From the NCBI GenBank assembly GCA_905250025.1, contig CAJNOJ010000287.1, positions 62,001-126,000 of the forward strand: a DNA stretch of 64,000 nt, read 5' to 3'. A model generated the notes under the pieces. It did not search any database and was not told the DNA's origin. It saw only the letters and a program-made list of their open reading frames with translations. The stretch is from Adineta ricciae. Taxonomy: Eukaryota; Rotifera; Eurotatoria; Adinetida; Adinetidae. Positions 58,672-64,000 of this stretch are shown here, piece by piece (within the stretch, counting starts at the first letter, position 1; each line of letters opens with the position of its first letter). A program made the translations under genes and the position numbers.

Positions 58672-58856
58672 GACTTAATCAGATCTGGAAAAGATTCTCA
58701 TAAGTGTATGGTGAGCTTAGTCGTATAAACATAGCAGTACTATTGTCTTTATCAAAATAATCATAACTTGAAAAACAATTAAGTGTCACAATTTAGAAAA
58801 AATAGAGTAGTATGAAAAAGTGATTTGGCAACTTTCACAGAGGAAAGTAAATATAA

Positions 58857-60067
58857 TCAGCGACGGCCAACAAATGTGTCCATAGAATGATGAAGACCGG
58901 TGGCACCTTGCGCTTCGATTTGTGCTGCTGTTGTTGATAAGCTATACAAAAACAAAAGAAACGATAGCTAGTAGTTCAATGAAATGAGAACGATTCTTCT
59001 TTGCTCGTCATACCTTTTTATAATAAGTCCCAATTTTAGCACTTTAGGTATCAACAACATATGTTGTTCTGTTCGAATAGCTTCCACGATTAAGTCGCAC
59101 ACATTTTCTGATTTCAACAATGGAAATAATATACTAAAAATAAATAGCAGTCATTTATTAGATAGCTTTTGTCGCTGATTTTACCCTGTTTTAACACCTT
59201 CAAACATGCCCGTGTCGATGAAACTTGGACAAACAACGGTTGTTTTAATACCCGTTCGTTTTAAAGCGTGTAATTCATGCCTACAGTAAATTCATTGGAA
59301 TTTCTAGTAGATTTGAATACCAAAGATCTCCTACGTTAATGACTCGTGTAAACCAACAGCCGCAAATTTTGACGAGCAATAGTCAACTAGACCTGCTGCA
59401 CCTGTTAAACCAGCACCACTAGCAATTGTAACAATATGGCCATGATTTTTTTCTAACATTGACGGTAAAAATGCTTTCAATATCTGTAGATTAGAACAAT
59501 CAAACGCTAGATGGTAAATCGATAACAACCACGAACCCAAAAGTGAGCAAGAACATTCACATCGAATGTCCGTTGGATGGATGCATCACTACAATTGACC
59601 AGTGTTTTACCCGATACAACACCAGCATTGTTAATAACCATGGTCACATTACCAACGGTTTCTTGGACCTTAATCGGAAATTCGCTCATCAATCGATATA
59701 TATGTATATATATTGATCACTTTTAGTTTACTTTTTTAGCACATTCATAGATGCTTTCTCGACTAGTCAAGTCACATCTCATTGCGTGAACACGATTAGA
59801 CTTTGTCATGCTGTTCAGCTCTTCAGCGACACGAGCATTGTCAGTTTCGTTTACATCCCAAAGAACAAGTGTACAGCCAAATTGAGCTAACCGTTCTGCT
59901 ACACCTTTTCCAAGACCACTTGCAGCACCGGTGATAAGCACAGTTTCTGACGAGAGATCTTTAAATTTTGGCCCAACGTATAATGAATGGAATAAATCAC
60001 GAAACCAATGTTTGAATAAAACATAGAAGAGTTTAATATACTCAAGAATTAATGCAACTGCAGACAT
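58857..60067 (-). CDS. Short-chain dehydrogenase, SDR16C (RDHE2)-like, gene 2
   Basis: Paralogue of the previous gene with the same exon plan, about 310 residues. The ATG at 60067 gives [18 protein letters not shown], a membrane anchor different from that of gene 1. The motifs [40 protein letters not shown] and DYCSSK are present. The C-terminal exons differ clearly ([18 protein letters not shown], ending [11 protein letters not shown]). The cofactor-binding exon is nearly identical at DNA level to gene 1 while the ends are not, suggesting gene conversion. An upstream in-frame TTG is not used as start. Confidence 0.88.
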
Positions 60068-60865
60068 CAGATTATGGTTAAATCTGAAGTTAAACAAAAA
60101 ATCGAAGTACTGAAAGTTCTTAGTTCACAGAGAGCGTAGTAACCTGGACGCCTCAAGTTGATGGAAGAAGAATGAAGCAAGTGAAAAGATATCTATTAAG
60201 GTAGTCTTAGTAGAGCAAAAAGAAATGCTTCGTATTTATTCTTTTAATATGTGGAACGCGACTTTTAAAATAAATCTCTATTCAAAAGAAAACACTGGAG
60301 TGTTTACGAATTCCCTTTTTATTATCTATGCTTGCTTTTTTCCTCACAGTATGTTAGATAACAAGAGCGCGAACTTTATCAAGTATTATCTTTATAAATA
60401 GACTTTGATACATCTAGCGTATAAATCAAATTGCAAGTACTTAGTCCCGAAAAGCGTTTTTACATTGCACGAGAAGGAAGTAGATACATAAGAAAAGAGT
60501 TTAGGTGTGTATAAATATATTTATGACTACCTGTGTTGAGAATTTTGTTATCGATACATAAGCAATAGCAAATAACTGGTTTGCATGGTTGATTTATATA
60601 GATGCCGCCAGAAAATGTGAATTAATAGGGAACCTTGATGAAATATACTATGAATATTGGTATTTCGGTTGTAGTAGTCTTTTCTTTTCCTGTGATGATT
60701 CGTATATCAAGAAAGTTTTATGTATAGAAGATGAATAGACATGTTTATTAGAATAATAAGAAAATGAACATTAAATAATAGTTGAATTTTCACAAATTGC
60801 TATGAAGATAAGTAAGAAAATCTGACAATGTCAATGAGTTTCAAGTTATGTCTTGGATCACAATT
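60068..60865. other. Intergenic between SUB1 and SDR gene 2
   Basis: 798 bp, AT-rich, with no coding frame. Presumably the SDR promoter and SUB1 3' flank. Confidence 0.6.
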
Positions 60866-61433
60866 CTATTTGGATTGTTTAACATCTTTGTCGACTTGAC
60901 TGATAAGTGTTTTCAATGTTTCCCATTGATCAATAGTTAAACTAATACCTTAATGTTAAAAACGAAGATTATTCATCAAATTGATGCGAAACACATTCCA
61001 TTTTCTACCTTTTTTGCCTGGTTTTTCGACACCTTTATCATCGTAATATTCACGAATGTTGATATATGGTTTACCTCGAAATTCACTCACTGACACGTAA
61101 CGTAATTTACCAAGCTAGACAGAAAAATATCCAAAATCAAAGTTCAGAAAATGCACAGAGAAAAAAAAACTAGTTTACTTCATAGAGCCGTTCACCATTT
61201 GCTCCTCGTTTCGAAGCTACTTCTCCCTGTGCTCCATCAGTCGATGTTTTCAATCGTTTGTTTGCTGACTATATAAATATGAATGAGAAGTCAATTCAGA
61301 TCAAAGATGATTTATTTACATCATCTTTGCTGGTCGTTTCTTTGGTTTTGGGTTTTTTCGTCGTTGAAACCGCACCGGAGTCTTGATCACTAGCTGAATC
61401 AGAACTATCGATAAATTCTTTTGACTTTGGCAT
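60866..61433 (-). CDS. SUB1: Transcriptional coactivator SUB1/PC4
   Basis: Four short exons totalling roughly 125 residues. The start [20 protein letters not shown] matches the serine/acidic N-terminus of human PC4 (MPKSKEL). A lysine-rich middle follows, then the ssDNA-binding domain: [40 protein letters not shown], ending [10 protein letters not shown]4 binds single-stranded DNA and assists RNA polymerase II initiation and DNA repair. Introns are about 50-65 bp. It is 55 bp from the SLC25A32 gene; both are on the minus strand, with SLC25A32 upstream. Confidence 0.93.
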
Positions 61434-61488
61434 CGTTGTCGGTAGTAGAATGTGTTAAATCTATAAAACAATCTAAAAAAATATTCCG

Positions 61489-62403
61489 TTAACGTTTTAA
61501 TTCTCTCAAAACAAATTCATAAACAACAAATGTTATACAACAAGCTGGTACTACCCGATAGAGTGCTGGTACCAAGCCTTTATAAAACCCACCGATGCCT
61601 TCTCGAGAATATGTGCGTCTAATTACATCAACTACCCCGTTGTATTGTTGATGTTGATCTTGTAAACGCGTCCGAACAACTTGATAAGGATAGGTTATGC
61701 TCGCTGCCAGTAACTTCGATGTGGCGGAGAATGTTAAAATAATCGAAGTTGAGAGGTGAGTCGTGTGAAAATTTCTACTGTAGAAATCTTTCATTTGTTC
61801 ATAGGTAACAAATTGAATTGTACCATGAATTGTGCCAAATATGCCAGGTGTAAGACCTTTGTAGAATGCTTTGATACCTTCTGATCGATAGATTTTCCGA
61901 ATACAATCAAACATGTTTTTGTAGTACGTGTCTTTTCGATAATCAGCGTATTGTAAACACATTCGTGTTTTAAGTACCCATATTGGATTCGTTATGCTTA
62001 TTGTTGTTACACCAGCTACAGTCGAATAGACGAGACGATCCTTTAATGTGACGTTTTGTCTTTCTTTGTTGTTAAGAATATCAACGGTATTGTAAAGAAA
62101 TAGATAAAGACCCCAAGATATGCCATTTCCAAGAACGTTTGGCGCTACACCTTGATATAAACCATGCATGAGTCCTTTCTCACGATAGATCGTACGGAAG
62201 GCATCGAATAGGCTTGTATAATGCGGCCGGTATGGTAATGATGAATTTGGAACAACAAATTTGGTTTCTGTGACTTGAAAACGAACTTTAACTAAATCGA
62301 ATGGATGCAGAATTAATGATGAAACAACACCACCACTAAGACCAGCAAGAAATTGATTGTATTGAATACTAGATAAAACACGAGAAAGTAAGGTATCATT
62401 CAT
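61489..62403 (-). CDS. SLC25A32: Mitochondrial folate/FAD carrier
   Basis: An intronless 304-residue six-helix carrier. Its three repeats each show the carrier signature: HPFDLVKVRF, NPIWVLKTRM and YPYQVVRTRL. The Trp in the second signature (PIWVLK) and LQDQHQQYNGVVDVI, GGFYKGLVPALYRV and PACCITFVVYE match SLC25A32, which imports folate or FAD into mitochondria. Length is normal. It connects loosely with MTRR elsewhere in the window through folate/one-carbon and flavin metabolism, but there is no operon-like arrangement. Confidence 0.93.
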   Translation of the reverse strand: MNDTLLSRVLSSIQYNQFLAGLSGGVVSSLILHPFDLVKVRFQVTETKFVVPNSSLPYRPHYTSLFDAFRTIYREKGLMHGLYQGVAPNVLGNGISWGLYLFLYNTVDILNNKERQNVTLKDRLVYSTVAGVTTISITNPIWVLKTRMCLQYADYRKDTYYKNMFDCIRKIYRSEGIKAFYKGLTPGIFGTIHGTIQFVTYEQMKDFYSRNFHTTHLSTSIILTFSATSKLLAASITYPYQVVRTRLQDQHQQYNGVVDVIRRTYSREGIGGFYKGLVPALYRVVPACCITFVVYEFVLRELKR

Positions 62404-62887
62404 CTAAAATAAAAAGAAAAAACATCTTTTTATCAAACTTCAAGTTCCCAATAGAATCATTGGTTCAAAATGAATCGAATGTAACTATTTACTCAGCTTG
62501 TATTGATAGGAGTGCAAAGATTTTGTCTATGATTATAGTGCGAAGGAAATCGGGGTGTTAAAGTGGCGTGTTTAACTAAATAGTGAAGCTTTGATTCGAA
62601 TCAATGAAAAGAACCTTGAAAGAAATAGAAAAATTATAGTGGTGCCGAATAATGTAACGAATCAACCAACTAATCTAAAGTTTGCCAAAAAATCTGCCTC
62701 TACTCGATCCCATACAACTAAAAAACGTGAAAATCACAAAAACGGCCAGTTCGTTTATTGTCTTTTTATATTGAAAATTGATCAAAACACGAGAAAATCA
62801 TTAAAAAATTGACCTTTGCTTCTAATTTTTCGCTCAAATAATATGTATATATCTCAATATTTCTATTTCTTTCCTGTATATATATTA
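62404..62887. other. Intergenic between POLR3D and SLC25A32
   Basis: 484 bp, AT-rich. A plus-strand frame at 62591-62812 is Lys/Asn-rich by composition only and is not called. Confidence 0.6.
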
Positions 62888-64000
62888 TTATTGTCTAGTA
62901 TCTTGAAGAACATGATCAACATCAAGAGAAACAATAAGTTTATGTTTAATATCGCCGAGACAAACGAGTTTATTCATATCATTATTTGCTCCATGTTCAT
63001 TGGTATTCGTCGATGTAGCCATTTCCGTCACCATGACATTTTGAAGAAATGATGCTGGTTGTGCGATGTCAACATCCAGATAAGTATCGTCGTTGAGTTT
63101 TAGTCGACATTTGCCAGATTTATATATTTGAAGTTTACCAAGAAAACCATCGGGTAAATCACTTAATGATGCTAATTCAGGTTTTGTTGTCGTTGTGGAT
63201 GTTGATGAACGTGGACATGGTAAAACATCAGGAAATTGCATGAGAATGAGTTGAGTTGGATCATGGAGAGATTCTTCTGGTTTCGGCATATCTGTTGATA
63301 TCATGGGTTCTTCTTTAACAATCGGATTTGTTGTCGGTTGAAGTTTTTGTTTAGAAAATAAATGAATGAAGGAATCGACGTGTTCAGAAGATGTTGAAAT
63401 CGGTTCTTTAGTTTTTTGAGTCACATTTGGCTCTTTTTTTACATCAAATACAGATTTACGTTCGGCAATGGGAATTTGTCGTGGTTCGTACTCTTCTTCA
63501 ATTTCATACTCCAAACCATCGACATCACCGATCACAGTTGTTTTTCTTTGACCGAGTTTCTTTATGTTGAGTATTTTCGGATTCGATGCAGAACTTTCAC
63601 GTTTAATTGATGATCCTCGCGAAGACGAAAAGGATGCCGTAGATGAGACAGGTATTTGAGCATTGCCTTGAAAGAAACCTTCCATTTGCACGTAGTTTCC
63701 CCGATTATGACCCCCACGATAATTTCCACGTCCACCGCGAAACGATTGTGATCTATCACCATTCGTTGTATCTCGCTTATTTGTTGTTGATGAATCTTTA
63801 TTGGAATTAGACAAGGATATATCGGTTGGAGTATCACCTTCCTCTTTCTTCTTTTTAGAGACACCTAAATTTGGCGTGAATTTTGGTGCCGAACGCGCAG
63901 CTGCAGCAAGACCGGATGTATTGCTAGCACCTAATTTAGTCGCTAGTTGCTTCATCAATCTGTCGGAGTCTTGAATACTCGACGAAGTAGACGGTCGTGT
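62888..64000 (-). CDS. POLR3D: RNA polymerase III subunit RPC4 (5' end outside window)
   Basis: The open frame runs through the window edge, so the N-terminus may be missing; the first ATG inside is at 63955. At least 370 residues are seen. The N-terminal part is low complexity with RGG-type repeats (SFRGGRGNYRGGHNRGNY). Short motifs follow, including PKILNIKKLG. The C-terminal RPC4 domain reads LILMQFPDVLPCPR, then LPDGFLGKLQIYKSGKCRLKL, TYLDVDIAQPASFLQNVM and LGDIKHKLIVSLD, matching human POLR3D. RPC4 pairs with RPC5 in Pol III initiation and termination. Confidence 0.9.
   Translation of the reverse strand, partial: TRPSTSSSIQDSDRLMKQLATKLGASNTSGLAAAARSAPKFTPNLGVSKKKKEEGDTPTDISLSNSNKDSSTTNKRDTTNGDRSQSFRGGRGNYRGGHNRGNYVQMEGFFQGNAQIPVSSTASFSSSRGSSIKRESSASNPKILNIKKLGQRKTTVIGDVDGLEYEIEEEYEPRQIPIAERKSVFDVKKEPNVTQKTKEPISTSSEHVDSFIHLFSKQKLQPTTNPIVKEEPMISTDMPKPEESLHDPTQLILMQFPDVLPCPRSSTSTTTTKPELASLSDLPDGFLGKLQIYKSGKCRLKLNDDTYLDVDIAQPASFLQNVMVTEMATSTNTNEHGANNDMNKLVCLGDIKHKLIVSLDVDHVLQDTRQ

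Overview
The window looks like nuclear DNA of a small metazoan, most probably a bdelloid rotifer. Evidence: spliced animal genes (SRPRA, TMX3, PGGT1B, ATP8B-type flippase, MTRR, USO1, SUB1, SLC25A32, POLR3D, a Hunchback-type zinc-finger gene, a homeobox gene) packed close together; mostly very short GT-AG introns (about 45-60 bp); AT-rich intergenic DNA; and accessory genes of the kind bdelloids carry, namely an arginine ADP-ribosyltransferase fused to kinesin-light-chain-like TPRs and an intronless PuuE-UraD fusion that resembles microbial enzymes. The species assignment is inference. All exon joins were read by eye from splice consensus and protein similarity.

Region 1 (1-24816) is dominated by a direct duplication of about 10.2 kb. 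Copy A (1-10279) and copy B (14615-24816) each carry, in order, TMX3 5' part (-), NKAP (-), SRPRA (-), an unrecognised one-TM protein (-), PGGT1B (-), an unrecognised protein (+) and the start of an ATP8B-type P4-ATPase (+). Copy A stops inside flippase exon 3 at an ambiguous base (n, 10280). Between the copies lie MTRR and the 3' part of TMX3 (both -). The copies differ by a few percent including intergenic DNA, so they are either a true tandem duplication or two haplotypes joined end to end by the assembler.

Region 2 (24564-36774) carries the complete ATP8B-type flippase, an HMG-box-like protein and the Golgi tether USO1/p115, all on +. Region 3 (37315-42554) has two almost identical, intronless PuuE-UraD genes (-) whose similarity ends exactly at the coding sequence, and between them a small secreted Ly6/quiver-like gene (-). 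Region 4 (43412-47212) holds a cupin-like gene (+), an unrecognised gene (-) and a doubtful small secreted protein (-).

Region 5 (47886-57091) contains a Hunchback-type transcription factor (+), a secreted ferritin-like protein (-), the ART-TPR gene (+) and a PRD-class-like homeobox gene (+). Region 6 (57468-64000, all -) contains a tandem pair of SDR16C-type retinol dehydrogenase-like genes, SUB1/PC4, the mitochondrial folate/FAD carrier SLC25A32 and POLR3D, cut by the window end. Functional links are loose, as expected for animal gene order: secretory pathway (SRPRA, TMX3, USO1, flippase), folate/one-carbon (MTRR, SLC25A32), transcription (SUB1, POLR3D, Hunchback-type, homeobox), and purine breakdown (PuuE-UraD). 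I saw no convincing tRNA, rRNA, CRISPR array or transposon.
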